The notes below the pieces were generated by a model that saw only the letters and a program-made list of their open reading frames with translations, ran no database searches and was not told where the DNA came from. The position numbers were made by a program, and so were the translations under genes. DNA of 64,000 nucleotides from the NCBI GenBank assembly GCA_038277395.1, contig CM076190.1:242711256-242775255 (forward strand), read 5' to 3'. Numbering within the stretch: the first letter of the stretch is position 1; each line of letters opens with the position of its first letter. Below are positions 1 through 10,235 of the stretch, piece after piece. The stretch is from Dryocosmus kuriphilus. Lineage: Eukaryota > Arthropoda > Insecta > Hymenoptera > Cynipidae.

Positions 1-8
1 CCTGTTGG

Positions 9-124
9 AGTTTGTGAAAAATGAATCTCGTCTCTCCGTAGCTTAGTGGGTAGAGCACCAGACCGGCAATCTGTAGACCTGGGTTCGTTTCCCAGCGGAG
101 CTAGAGAGAATTTTTTCACAAACT
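9..124. repeat. Short inverted-repeat element enclosing a tRNA-like sequence
   Basis: A 13-14 base inverted repeat (AGTTTGTGAAAAA at 9-21, its complement at 111-124) brackets a tRNA-like core. The whole unit is 116 bp, MITE-like in size and architecture. No clear target-site duplication can be read because the left flank is only eight bases. It could be a MITE that captured a tRNA, or a tRNA-derived SINE head in a chance hairpin. Confidence 0.5.
32..103 (+). tRNA. tRNA-like sequence (Ala-GGC-like anticodon), probably a pseudogene or SINE head
   Basis: The sequence folds as a cloverleaf. The D stem is GCTT/GAGC (41-56). The anticodon stem is 58-62/70-74 with one mismatch, and the loop is CCGGCAA. 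The T stem CTGGG/CCCAG has the loop TTCGTTT, so an internal B-box-like sequence is present. The acceptor stem pairs in only 5 of 7 positions (CTCCG/CGGAG). Position 33 is C instead of the near-universal U, and a GGC anticodon is not normal for eukaryotic tRNA-Ala. No CCA is encoded. These defects and the enclosing inverted repeat argue for a dispersed tRNA-like repeat rather than a working tRNA gene. Confidence 0.45.
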
Positions 125-226
125 AAATAATTTAGCTCGTCGAGCTTTAACTCACGACCAGTAGATCAAAAACCATTAACATCAAAAATAAATTAAAACC
201 TACCCTGGTCAACACTAATAACATCT

Positions 227-1658
227 AACATCTAATAAATAACGAACATTTGCGATTCGCAAAAGCTAATTGTATTTTTCCAAAATACGTTCTAGAAAAT
301 TTCAAATATCTGACAGAAACAACGAGAATTTGCGATTTGCGAAAGCTAATTATACTTGGTTATAGTATTTCCTACAAAATTCTGAATTCCTACATAAAAC
401 AACGAAAACTTGCGTCTTGCTCAAGCTAATTGTAGTTTTCCATGGTACTTTCTAGAGAATTGCAAGTATGTGACAGAAATAATGAAAATTTGCGATTTAC
501 ATAACCCAATTGTACTTTTTTATAGTATTGCCTAGAAAATTCTGAATTTTGACATAAAGTAACGAAAACTTGCTTTCTGCAATAGTTAATTGTAGTTTCT
601 CATAGTACTTTCTAGAGAGTTGCAAATATCTAACATAAATAACGAACATTTGCGATTCGCACAAGCTAATTGTAGTTTTCCAAAATACTTTTTAGAAAAT
701 TTCGAATATCTGACAGAAACAACGAGAATGTGCGATTGGCGAAAGCTAATTGTACTTGTTTATAGTATTTCCTACAAAATTCTGAATTCCTACATAAAAC
801 AACATAAACTTGCAACTTGCTCAAGCCAATTGTAGTTTTCCATAGTACTTTCTAGAGAATTGCAAATATCTGGCAGAAATAATGAAAATTTGCGATTTAC
901 ATAATCCAATTGTACTTTTTCATAGTATTGCCTAGAAAGTTCTGAATTTTGACATGAAGTAACGAAAACTTGCTTTCTGCAATAGTTAATTGTAGTTTCT
1001 CATAGTACTTTCTAGAGAGTTGCAAATATCCAACATAAATAACGAACATTTGCGATTCGCACAAGCTATTTGTAGTTTTCCAAAATACTTTCTTGAAAAT
1101 TTCAAGTATCTGACAGAAACAACGGGAATTTGCGATTTGCGAATGCTAATTGTACTTGTTTATAGTATTTCCTACAAAATTCTGAATTCCTACATAAAAC
1201 AACATAAACTTGCAACTTGCTCAAGCTAATTGTAGTTTTCCATAGTACTTTCTAGAAAATTGCAAATATTTGACAGAAATAATGAAAATTTGCGATTTAC
1301 ATAATCCAGTTGTACTTTTCTATAGTATTGCCTAGAAAATTCTGAATGTCGACATAAAATAACGAAAACTTGCGTTCTGCAAATGCTGATTATAGTTTTT
1401 TGTAGTAACTTTCAGAAAATTGCAAATATCTGACAGAAATAACAAAAATTTGCGATTTGCATAAGCTAACTGTAGTTTTTCAAAATACTTTCTGGAAAAT
1501 TTCAAACATCTGACAGAAACGACGGAAATTTGATATTTGCGCAAGCTAATTGTACCTGTTTATAGTATTTCCTAGAAAATTCTGAATTTCTACATAAAAC
1601 AACGAAAACTTCCGATTTGCATAAGCTAATTGTAGTTTTTCATAGTAATTTCTAGAAG
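227..1658. repeat. AT-rich ~80-bp satellite with ~400-bp higher-order repeat
   Basis: Monomers of about 80 bp alternate between two types. Both carry the core TTTGCGATTTGCAAAAGCTA (or a variant), followed by a TTGTAGTTTTTCATAGTA-like block and TTTCTAGAAAATT. Blocks starting near 227, 627 and 1027 match each other about 400 bp apart (five monomers), giving a higher-order repeat of about three copies. It lies directly upstream of the 5' flank of secreted-gene copy A, and the same satellite precedes the other copies. Short ORFs here are repeat translations, not genes. Confidence 0.8.
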
Positions 1659-2132
1659 ATAACACGCAAAAGAATTCGAATGAGTTTAAGGACATTTAAA
1701 GAGATTTCAAGACAGCTTGAATGAGTTTAGAGAATTTTAAAAGATTTCAAAGAAACTTTAGAGGATTTCAAGTGATTTTAAGGGATTTTCGGGAATTTAT
1801 AAGAAATATGATAGCATTTAAAAATTTTTTAAAGAGTTTTAAAATAATTTAACTGACATGTTTTTAAGAAAAGTAAAAGAGAATAAACAAATATTGTTTC
1901 ATTTAAAATCAGTCTTATCAATGTTGATACGGAAACCGATTTTTCCATTGTGTACTAATAAGGTTTTCCTCTAAAAATTGTACAAAACAACGTCATAAAT
2001 TTAAATGATTTTTGTTATTTTAGTGAAGGAGGAAGACACATTAATGAAATAAAAACAAAGTAGGCGAACGAAAATGATAACGAATTTTAATTATCTTGCA
2101 AGATTTTTTGGAATAATCATTAGTTACAAAAA
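1659..2132 (+). promoter_or_regulatory. Conserved 5' flank of secreted-gene copy A
   Basis: These ~470 bases end at the start codon and are clearly homologous to 23345-23814 (copy B) and 36360-36829 (copy C), with a partial match upstream of relic D. Shared landmarks are AAAAGAATTCGAATGAGTTT at the distal end, an AGAATAAACA-type stretch, and a TTTTTGTTATTTTAG block about 110 bases before the ATG. That block resembles a 3' splice site, so a 5'-UTR intron is possible; copy B has TTTCGG there. No individual promoter element can be proved from sequence alone. Confidence 0.45.
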
Positions 2133-2190
2133 ATGAGGACAGTGGTTTGTATTTTGTTTTTCGCTTTAGTTATTTCCACTAGTTCTGTTG
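2133..2190 (+). CDS. Secreted-protein family, copy A, exon 1 (signal peptide)
   Basis: The ATG at 2133 opens 19 codons plus one base. They encode a typical signal peptide: M-R-T, then a hydrophobic core (VVCILFFALVIS), then a small-residue region T-S-S-V. The exon ends TCTGTTG at a GTAACT donor, in phase 1. The same 58-base exon recurs at 23815 and 36830 with the same donor position, which supports start and splice site together. The remaining G joins AA of exon 2 to make Glu. Exon 2 follows at 5540 after a 3349-base intron. The predicted protein is secreted. I do not recognise the family. Confidence 0.72.
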
Positions 2191-2459
2191 GTAACTATAA
2201 TAATATCTATAATTTACATAAATAGAATTTTTAATTTCAGTCTATTTATTTCTTATACAAAACATTTTAAATAAAAATACCCCCTTTTCCTTCGTTTACA
2301 TAAAGTTACATAAGTAAAATTATAAGCTGCATAACTCATTTTCGTTTATTTCAATCGCCATTTTCTCTAAGTTATATTTTTTCTAAATTTCAATTTAAGC
2401 GAATTTTCAGTTCCACAGTCTTTATATTTTCGAACTAACATTTTACACTTTAAGGATTC

Positions 2460-3486
2460 CGAGGAATTTTTATAAGATTCCACGGAATTCCACGCAATTC
2501 AGGAATTCCACGATGTTACAAAGATTTAGAAATTTCAAGGAATTTGACGAATTCCATGAAATAACAAATTTTTAAAGAATTTCCAGTTTATTTCAGGAAT
2601 TTCAAGGAATTCGAGGAATAGAAAACGAGCTTAAGGAACTCCACGAAATTAGAAAATTACAAGGAATTTTCAGGTTCCAAGTTACTCCAAGAATTTCAGA
2701 GAATTCGAAGGATTTTCAGGAATTTGGCGAAATTTTATGAATGTTAAGGGACTCGAGAAATTGCGAAATTCCAAGATATTCGAGGAATTTCAAAGAATTC
2801 GATGAATTTCAAGGACAAATAAATTTTACTGAACTTGAAGATTTTCAAATAATTCCAAGAATAATTCAACGAAGAATCCAAATTTCAAGGAATTCGAGGA
2901 ATTTCAAGGACCTTCAAGGAATTCTGAAGGATGTAGTGAATTTCTGGATTCAATAAATTTCTTATAAATATCTTCAATTGTATGGAATTCCTCGATTTCT
3001 GCAAATTCCTTTAAACTCCTCAAATTTCTTTGAACCCATCTGAATCAGGGAAATCAAAGTAACTAAATCAATTAAATGAATTTCAAGAAACTCAACGAGC
3101 TGAAGACAATTCAACGAATTGAAGAAAATTCACTGAATTAAAAAGAATTCAATGAACTCAATAGAAGTGAAAGAAATTCAATGAATGGAAACGAATTCCA
3201 ATGAATTAAAAAAAAATTAAACAAACTAAAAAGAAAATCAATGATTTTAAATGAAAAAACCCAATGAATTGCAAAGACCTGAATACATTTAGAATAATTC
3301 AATAAATTAAAAAAATGAATAAATTCTAAAAAATGCAATTAATTCAAAGAAATTTTAAATAATTTTAAATCATTCCGAAAATTTGTTTTTAATTTCCTGC
3401 ATTCTTCGAAATCGTTTAGCTTTTTTGAATTTGCCTAATTGTTTGTAATTCCTCGCATGCATTGAATTTCTTGAAACAACTCGCAA
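2460..3486. repeat. GAATTC-rich degenerate simple repeat, first part of intron A
   Basis: The tract is built from ~10-12-base degenerate units such as GGAATTTCAAGGAATTCGAGG. From about 3050 it shifts to CAATGAATTCAAAAGAA-type units. GAATTC and its one-base variants recur every few tens of bases. ORFs here (for example 2741-2956) are repeat translations. The same order of unit types occurs in the introns of copies B and C. Confidence 0.75.
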
Positions 3487-3761
3487 CCCAGCGAACAAGA
3501 AATTTAATGACGTTTTTAGAATGTCCTAAAGATGTTTTTTGGACGTAAAATTTAAAAAACGTTCTTAGAACGCACAAAAAAACGTTCTAAGTCAGGACAA
3601 AGAATGTCAAAAAACGTCTAAAGTTCCAAATACGTCCAATGTTCCAAATACGTCCTAAGCACGTCACGAAAACATTTCATGTCTTTAGAACGTTACTTGA
3701 ATTGACTTAGGGCGTTTTTAGGACGTCATAAAAACGTTTTGGGACATTCGTGCCCACCGGG
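3487..3761. mobile_element. MITE-like insertion, termini CCCAGCGAACA / CCCGGTGGGCA
   Basis: The insert interrupts host sequence that reads continuously in the intron of copy C (CTCGCATGCGTTGAA-like). Its ends are imperfect inverted repeats (CCCAGCGAACA against the complement of TGCCCACCGGG). The interior is rich in inverted ACGTTTTTAGAACG/CGTTCTAAG words. It has no coding capacity. Family unknown; the target-site duplication is unclear. Confidence 0.55.
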
Positions 3762-3865
3762 ATGCGTTGAATTATTTGTAATCTTTCTAATTTCCTTAAA
3801 TTTCTTCAAGTTTCTTACATTTCTTGAAATTCCTTAAATTTTTTGTTGGACCCCGCAGAAAATGT

Positions 3866-5152
3866 TAATAAAATGGCTTTCAGTGATTTTTGATTAAACT
3901 TTGTAAAATTGTAGTTCTCGTCGTCTCGATCAAAAGTGTCAATGGGCGCAAAGTCAAAAAATGGACAGTTTTCGAGTTACAGAAGGTTAAGCATCGAACC
4001 ATTGTAATAAACTTAGGCCAATATCTTGAAAGCTGCATCTCGGAAAAAAAATGATCCTCATGAAAATTATTGCTCTCTCAGTTGCAAATGCAAAGTACGT
4101 CATGATCTTAAGACACAGGTAATTTTCAAGGTCATTTAAAGTTAACTTGTCATTTGTTGCTAATATTCAGCCTATACAGACAAGATATGGACGGGTGTCC
4201 AAAAAGTTCCGGGACACCCCAGTAAGTCCCAAGATGTAACTATTTCCGAAGAGGTTAAGGTCATTCCTGTAGTAATTATGAACGAAGAATCCAATAGTGA
4301 CCTTGGTTTTGACCTTGAACTTCTCCTTCAAAGTCATTTCAAGGTCAACGTTTTTTAAAAATGGGAACCCATATTTTTGACAACGGCAATCAAAAGAGCG
4401 GGAAGTTTTACGTACAAGCATGTACTCAGGTCGTAGGTCAGGTATGACCTTGGTGGTTACGCAAAGGTCGCTTCAGCTTAAGCAAGATCTGGGTATTTTA
4501 GAGAAAAGATAAAATCACTTCCAATACCTTCCTACCCAGAGCTTGTTTAAGTTGAAGTGACCTTTGCGTAATCACCAAGGTCGTACCTGACCTACAACCC
4601 GTGTACATGTTTGTACGTAAATCTTCCCGCTCTTCCGACTGCCATTGTCAGAAATAGGGGTTCCCATTTTTAAAAAAAGTCAGCCCTGAAGGATAAGTTC
4701 AAGGTCAAAACCAAGGTCACTATTGGATTCTTCGTTCATAATTACTACAGGAATGACCTTAACCTCTTCGGAAATAGTTACATCTTGGGACTTACTGGGG
4801 TGTCCCGGAACTTTTTGGACACCCGTCCATATCTTGTCTGTATAGGCTGAATATTAGCAACAAATGACAAGTTAACTTTAAATGACCTTGAAAATTACCT
4901 GTGTCTTAAGATCATGACGTACTTTGCATTTGCAACTGAGAGAGCAATAATTTTCATTCGGATCATTTTTTTTCCAAAATGCAGCTTTCCAGATATTGGC
5001 CTAAGTTTATTACAATGGTTCGATGTTTAACCTTCTGTAACTGGAAGACTGTCCGTTTTTTGACTTTGTGCCCATTCACACTTTTGATTGAGACGACGAG
5101 AACTACAATTTTACAAAATTTAATCAAAATCCACTGAAAGCCATTTTATGTA
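3866..5152. mobile_element. Foldback (long inverted repeat) element, ~1.29 kb
   Basis: The left arm (about 3866-4495) reappears as its reverse complement in the right arm (about 4520-5152) with high identity. The centre lies near 4509. Each arm contains GTGTCCCGGAACTTTTTGG and several TGACCTTGA (TCAAGGTCA) words. The non-coding hairpin sits wholly in intron A. The ORF at 4167-4421 is an arm translation. Copies B and C lack it at this site. Confidence 0.75.
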
Positions 5153-5164
5153 CGTTTTCTGTAC

Positions 5165-5525
5165 ATGCTTGAAACACTTGAAATAAAGTGAATTCCTTTA
5201 AACTCATTGAAGGACTTTAAGTTTTCTCAATTTCTTGATTTCATTGCATTCCCTGAATTTTTGAACTCCTTTTCATGGAATTCCTTAAAACTTATCAAAA
5301 TTTCTTCTCGCGATTCTTTCAATTCCATTAAATCCTTCGACTTCATTGGGACCCTTCAAATTCTTCTTCATTTAATTCTTATGAATTCTCTGAATACGTT
5401 TCACTTCTCTGAATTCTTTGAATATCTCTGAATTCCTTGATCTCATTGAATTCTTCTGAATTCTCTGAACTCAATTCCTGTGAATTCTCCGAATTCACTG
5501 AATTCCTCGAATTCACTGAACTTTA
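5165..5525. repeat. GAATTC-rich simple repeat, last part of intron A
   Basis: The units are CCTGAATTCCTCGAATTCATTG-like, that is, mostly the reverse complement of the units at 2460-3050. The two ends of the intron could therefore pair. The tract runs to within about 15 bases of the exon 2 acceptor. An open frame runs through it into exon 2 (from 5437), but the spliced frame is better supported by copies B and C. Confidence 0.65.
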
Positions 5526-5539
5526 TTTTCTTTTTGCAG

Positions 5540-5961
5540 AATTAGCTACACGGTCACCGATCAACACATCTTCAAGGCGAATGCCGTGCCACTCATTCCA
5601 TCTTGATGTTGCTTATTACGAAGAAACGCCAGAAGATATACACAGTTTACCAGCATATAATTTCAGAGTAGCAGTAGAGGGGGAAGCAGATGACAAGTAC
5701 ATCATTGGTAGAGTTCTTAACAATAAATTGTGTCCACTTATGGGTGCTACCGAGAATCGCTTTGGAAGAGTTAAGATACACGCTAAAAACGACAACATTG
5801 TACCAATTCTGGATGAGGATCCTCTGAATCACCGGTTCTTTCACCCATATTTGGAGCAAGAAAACATTCATTATTCCGATAGTGCCATGTTGAGAATGCT
5901 TCAGCACATATTGCGAAATGGCTATCATAAACCTAATAAAGTTGTCCCTTATCCAATGTAA
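5540..5961 (+). CDS. Secreted-protein family, copy A, exon 2 (mature protein)
   Basis: The exon begins after TTTTTGCAG and runs 140 codons to TAA (5959-5961). Joined to exon 1 it predicts a ~160-residue precursor. Well-conserved blocks across copies are FHLDV, a central VAVEGE...YIIGRV...NN, RVKIH, NL/NIVPI, DPLNHRF-HPYL, and the tail KVVPY. There is no membrane segment after the signal peptide. Two cysteines (in PCHSF and KLCPL) exist, but only the first is shared with copy B, so a conserved disulfide is unlikely. The central block faintly recalls DM9/DUF3421 repeats, which I could not confirm. Exon conservation amid scrambled introns suggests selection. Function is unknown. Confidence 0.72.
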
Positions 5962-6270
5962 AAAAAATTTGTCAGGTTTGCGTCAGGTTTGCGCCAGGTT
6001 TGACCCACTTTTATGCCACTCTTGACAGTGGATGGCGCGGGGTTTAATCTATGTTTTGCAAGACTCGATACAGGATTGCGCCAGGAAAGATCCATGATTG
6101 GGCCCGGCTAAACACAGGATTGTACCAGCTATGCGGAATGACTGCGCAAATTTGTTCCAGGATTTGACCAGGTTTAGCCCTGTTTCGCGCGAAAGTTGGC
6201 CTATAATTGATTCCGTTGTTGTTCAAATCGTAATATTGTATTTAGAACTTTAATACCGAAACAATACATT
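5962..6270 (+). repeat. 3' region of copy A with GCGCCAGGTTTG-like repeats
   Basis: After the stop codon the sequence repeats degenerate GCGCCAGGTTTG/GACCAGGTT words. It ends in a conserved AATATTGTATT...AATACATTTTTTCATGA block and a short TA run. The same order follows copies B (25334-25640) and C (47294-47640), so it is part of the duplicated unit and probably a 3' UTR plus flank. No canonical AATAAA was found; AATACA is a possible variant signal. Confidence 0.5.
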
Positions 6271-6399
6271 TTTTCATGAAAAAGATTATATATATATATA
6301 TATTGAATTCGTTACGGATTTTGCATTCCTATTCCAATTCCTTCTTCCTATCCATACTTGTAATTATTATAATTTTGCAAAGACAACAACATAACCTAA

Positions 6400-6738
6400 A
6401 GATGCTCAAAATTTCTGAATCTTCCTTCATATATAATTTTTTCATTAAAAACACAAACCTCAGACAAAAATTAACGAAAACTGGCGATTTACAAAAGATA
6501 GTTGTAGTTTGGCTCATATTTAAATAAAAAATACAAAAAGTACCACAAATTTCAGAAAGCTAGAAATGTCTATATGACGATAGTTTGTGATTTGCAAAAA
6601 CTATTCACATTTTTTCTCAGTTTTCTCAAAATTACGAATTTCTATACAAAATTGTACAAAATTATGAATTTCTACAAAAAATGAACAAAAATTTTGGTTT
6701 TTCAAAAACTCTTTGCAGTTTTTCATTATTTTACACAT
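6400..6738. repeat. Diverged ~80-bp satellite downstream of copy A
   Basis: This is a more diverged form of the satellite at 227-1658. It has TTTGTGATTTGCAAAA-type cores and TACAAAATTATGAATTTCTA spacers. It is cut at its right end by the non-LTR retrotransposon insertion. Confidence 0.6.
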
Positions 6739-6739
6739 T

Positions 6740-7319
6740 ATTATTATTATTATTATTGTTATTGTTTGCTTGGGTTGAGACCGTACTAGCCCCTGTGGCT
6801 TGGATAATGCCATTGCGTCCCCATGTGAGCGTAAGCGTGACACCAAAGCCCTCTCCATAGGGAGAGGACCGCAGCCACGCTGTTGGCTGATATTTCTGAC
6901 TCACTGGTGCAGTGACTGTCTGTGAGTGTTAGACGTTTCCCTGCAATCGCAGGGTAGTGACAAATAATGTGAGTAGCTGTCTCATTATACTTTTCGCACA
7001 GACGACAGAGGGGACTATCCGCAAGCCCTATGTGGTATCCGAGGTTACCATGTCCTATAAGCATTTCTGTTAGGACTTTGGTTTCGTTCCTTCCAAACTT
7101 GACTATTTCTCCTGCTCGGTTATAGTTGAGGCTTAAGCCTAAGTGTTTTTTGGCCTGTCTGCGACCAAAGACCAGATGCCACTCCTTCCGATGTTCCTTC
7201 GTAAGCCAAATGTTAATTTCTTCAGTGACTAATCTACTGGAAATACCTACAAGTGGCTCGGGTCCAGAAAGCTTTCTTCTTGCTGCTAGTTTGGCTAGCC
7301 TAGCCGATATCTCATTGCC
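6740..7319 (-). pseudogene. Non-LTR retrotransposon, 3' part: RNase H end and C-terminal zinc motif
   Basis: Read on the minus strand, this segment continues the RNase H-like domain (GNEISARLAKLAAR) and ends in a cysteine-histidine motif. That motif (SPLCRLC...ETATHIICHYP) is typical of the C-terminus of R1/I/LOA-type non-LTR retrotransposon polyproteins. The element's 3' end carries an AATAAT-type microsatellite tail at about 6739-6760. It is separated from the preceding RNase H part by the 7320-8210 insertion. Together with 8211-9043 and 21639-23195 it forms one minus-strand element split by later insertions. It is not functional. Confidence 0.75.
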
Positions 7320-8210
7320 CTCCCGTATAGAAATTTCCCTATCTTTCCCTGTCTGAATTGGAGTTTTAGAGTGGCGCGGACTACTAGTTCTAGTCTAAAG
7401 AGAACAAATCAGGGCCCTATCTGATGCTAGTAAGCAATTTTTTATTTTAATACGTCTATCTGTATCTCGTGAGGTCCCGACTAGAGAATCCCCGCTAACC
7501 TCACTTTTTTATTTATATATCAGGGTCGGCCCTTATGCGGCATGCAACATAACCTCTCCTTGGTAAAGTTTATGAGTTTCAGTCGTGTTGTCATGAGTCA
7601 TAAGTGTCGGTCGTTTTTTAGACGTCATCACTTTCGCTTCACTTTGATGGAAAGAATAATGTGAGAAAAACCATTAACAATTTTTTTTAAAAAGATTTTG
7701 GCCCAAAAAGTGTGCTCTTCAATTCGTAGCCAAGAAGGCATGTGGAAATAAACGAATTTTTAGGGAGACAAGAATGTGTTCATGCATGCTATTATGTAAG
7801 TTTATTAGTAATTAAGCATTTATTCGTACATTCACTATACCATTTCACATTCTCTAAATAGCGAATTAAAAATTTTTCAGCTGCGGTTTCGAATTCCCAC
7901 AGAAATCAAACCAGTGAAGCAATAACACAAATTTATTTCGTATCCGAGTTAAAACATGTTTTAATTAATGCCAAGGATGTATTTGGGACGATATAAGTAA
8001 ATATTCTGAGCATTTCTATTGGAAATCATATCAAATATATAGGTTTATAATCATCACTGTATCTAACGGGAACCTGACTAGGGTCCACACTGACAAAAGC
8101 GTTACGATCTCTATAGAGCCTCTACTAGTTTTCCCCATAAGGGCCCGACTAGAATAAGGGAAAACTAGGGAGGACCCTACTAGACCACTTTTGAAATTTC
8201 TACGCGGGCT
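7320..8210. mobile_element. 891-bp TIR insertion inside the LINE RNase H domain
   Basis: The insert lies between the GHSGI and GNE parts of the LINE RNase H motif, which are normally adjacent. Its ends are inverted repeats of about 17 bases: CTCCCGTATAGAAATTTC at 7320-7337, complementary with mismatches to GAAATTTCTACGCGGGCT at 8193-8210. Further inner ends share GGGCCC/ACTAG-rich words in inverted orientation. No coding sequence was recognised. It is a non-autonomous DNA transposon of unknown superfamily. Confidence 0.6.
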
Positions 8211-8467
8211 GATGCCGCTGTGTCCAGAGATACCAAGCAGAGTAACTCGATTTTCCGTCGCTAGCATATTCAATGCCTCTAAGCTTTCTCATACTAATAG
8301 CGATTTAGTTGCTGTTCCATTCAGGGCCATTATAGGAGCCCTACTCTCTGAGCAGATCCGGATGTCTCTTTTGCCGCCATACTCTTTTGCCCTGTAGGCA
8401 CGCTGTAGCATGGCCATCATCTCAGATTGTAGAATAGTGGCATATGATACCATCTCGAATATGAAGC
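8211..8467 (-). pseudogene. Non-LTR retrotransposon RNase H-like domain, 5' part (broken)
   Basis: The minus-strand translation shows the order of an RNase H domain. First comes LQSEMMAMLQRAY (the acidic E position), then ICSESRAPIMAL (where ICSD is usual, so Asp is replaced by Glu). Last is VTLLGISGHSGI, close to the family's VTLVWVPGHSGI. An in-frame stop lies between the last two blocks. This domain is found in I, LOA, R1-related and other non-LTR clades. It is continuous with the RT end at 8468. Confidence 0.7.
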
Positions 8468-9043
8468 CTATTCCATTTCTTCTATGATATTCAACAGATC
8501 CTGCATGTTCAGAGTCGGCCTCCTCGCGATGTCGACTGTTGTCTGCATTACTGTCGAGTTGCTTCTGTCGTTTACCAAATTTAGTTTCCAGGATGCCTTC
8601 GCAGCCACGGTCTTGACGGTGAGATGGAGGGTATCCAAACCTATTAGTGCCCCTATAGCTATCTTAGGTGTCGATTTCGAGGCACCAGTGATGAATCTCA
8701 GAATCAGTCCCCTGATCTTTTCCAGTCGAGACTTCAGAGTGGAAAGTTCGACCCTACGCCACCAGATCACCACCGCATATGTTAGCCTGTGCAGCAAGAT
8801 TGCTGTATAGATGCACATAATTTTCTCCGCTTTCGAGGACCAGTTTTTCCCTATAACCCTCCTACAGGGCCATAGAGTTGCTACGAGCTTCCTGTACTTG
8901 TTTTCCCGGTGCTCGTTCCACAACAGCCCCTTATGCAGAATGAATCCTAGATATATAGCTCGTTCTTCGATTTCCAGATGTTGTCCTCCAAGTTTCAACG
9001 TACTGATGGTTCTCCACTTATACCTTCTGGCGAAAACAACCGC
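8468..9043 (-). pseudogene. Non-LTR retrotransposon RT C-terminal (thumb) region
   Basis: The minus-strand frame from 9043 reads AVVFARRYK, then LKLGGQHLEIEERAIYLG and a helical LNWNEH/RLTYAVVIWWR region. This is the usual sequence after the YADD motif in Jockey/R1/I-type reverse transcriptases. The upstream half lies at 21639-22370. The two halves join in frame if the 9044-21638 element and one copy of its 6-bp target duplication are removed. The clade cannot be fixed from these fragments. Confidence 0.8.
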
Positions 9044-9080
9044 AGTAGTTGAGCTAGAACAGTTCTATCGCACCACGATG

Positions 9081-10204
9081 AGCTTCGCGCTGTCGCCGAC
9101 AGATGGCGCCACTACTCCCTCAGTGGTGCATGCCCATGCTATGTTATCGACAGCCGATGTTACTTTCAGTAGGTGAGGTAGGATTCCGCCACAAGAAATT
9201 CTTCTTATCGACGATATATGGCGCGAATGTCCGTTAATGACAGTCGGTATTACGCTGCATTGGTAATGTAGCAATATTGTGGCAGTTATTTACCGTATAT
9301 GGCACCACTACAAGCTTTTCGTGAACACCGCAATACTTATTACTCTTAAGGATATGTATTGGAATTTGCTTCTCAAAAATTCTCTCCCTCTCTCTCTTGC
9401 ACTCTATCTCTCTCACTCTCCATCGGATTGTATACTAAAATATAAGAGCATAAATTTAATGGTTGATGACATCATCATACAGGTTTGAGCGAGTTTTTCC
9501 CCTCTCTTTATCACTGATCTCACTATTTTGATGTCATTGGTCCTAGAAGCTTGTGGGCGCGAGAATTTCATATGTATGAATCACTCATCACCATTTATTT
9601 CGACAGGCACACCCTAGCACACGCGATGACGTCATCGTGCAGGTTTGAACGTGTTTTCCCCCCCTCTCTCTCTAAAACTGACCTCATTATTAAGTAATTG
9701 TCTTGTCAGTAATAATCGAAGAGTGATCCTATTTTTCAAATTTGAATCATTCATCCAACTATTGTGAGAAGCATCAAATCCTAACCTATTTACAAACGGT
9801 TTATTTCACAGCTTTATTACTTTTTTTTTGACAGATAAATATCCTTTAAGCTATGTTTGTTCTGCGTCACCACGGCAAGCTTCGCGCTGTCACCGACAGA
9901 TGGCGACATTAATCCCTCCGTGCTGCGCTTCCGTGCTATTTTATCGACAGTCGGTGTTACCCTCGGTCGGTAAGTTAGGATTCCAGCACTACAAACTTCT
10001 TCTCATCGCCGATAGTTGGCGCGAATGTCCGTTATCGAGAGCCGGTATTACCCTGTATCAGTAAAGTAGGAATATTAGGGTAGGTATTTACCATATATAG
10101 CACCACTACAAGCTTCGTGGGAACACCTCATTCCTTATTAATATTAAGGTTGTGTATTGGAATTTACTTCTCGAAAATTCTCTCTGTTTCTCTTTCTCTC
10201 TATG

Positions 10205-10235
<31 letters not shown>

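Larger units (their letters stand above)
2191..5539 (+). other. Intron of secreted-gene copy A
   Basis: The donor is GTAACT and the acceptor is TTTCTTTTTGCAG, which is identical or near-identical in copies B and C. The first 270 bases are ordinary AT-rich sequence conserved between copies. From about 2460 the intron is a degenerate repeat of GGAATTTCAAGG/GAATTC-type words that changes character along its length. It is interrupted by a 275-bp MITE-like insertion and a 1.29-kb foldback element. No exon is visible inside. Confidence 0.65.

Noticed and set aside
32..103. Functional tRNA-Ala(GGC) gene
   Set aside because: The acceptor stem has two mismatches, position 33 is C, the anticodon is not used in eukaryotes, and it sits in an inverted-repeat element.
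5437..5539. Upstream extension of exon 2 as an unspliced start
   Set aside because: The extension is repeat-encoded and not conserved in copies B and C, whereas the acceptor and phase are.
5540..5961. DM9/DUF3421 domain in the secreted protein
   Set aside because: Only the YIIGRV...NNKL-type block is loosely similar; the typical Gly/His-rich repeat pattern is absent.
8484..9176. Plus-strand ORFs of 108 and 121 codons
   Set aside because: They are antisense to the LINE reverse transcriptase, and the second runs across the Polinton junction.
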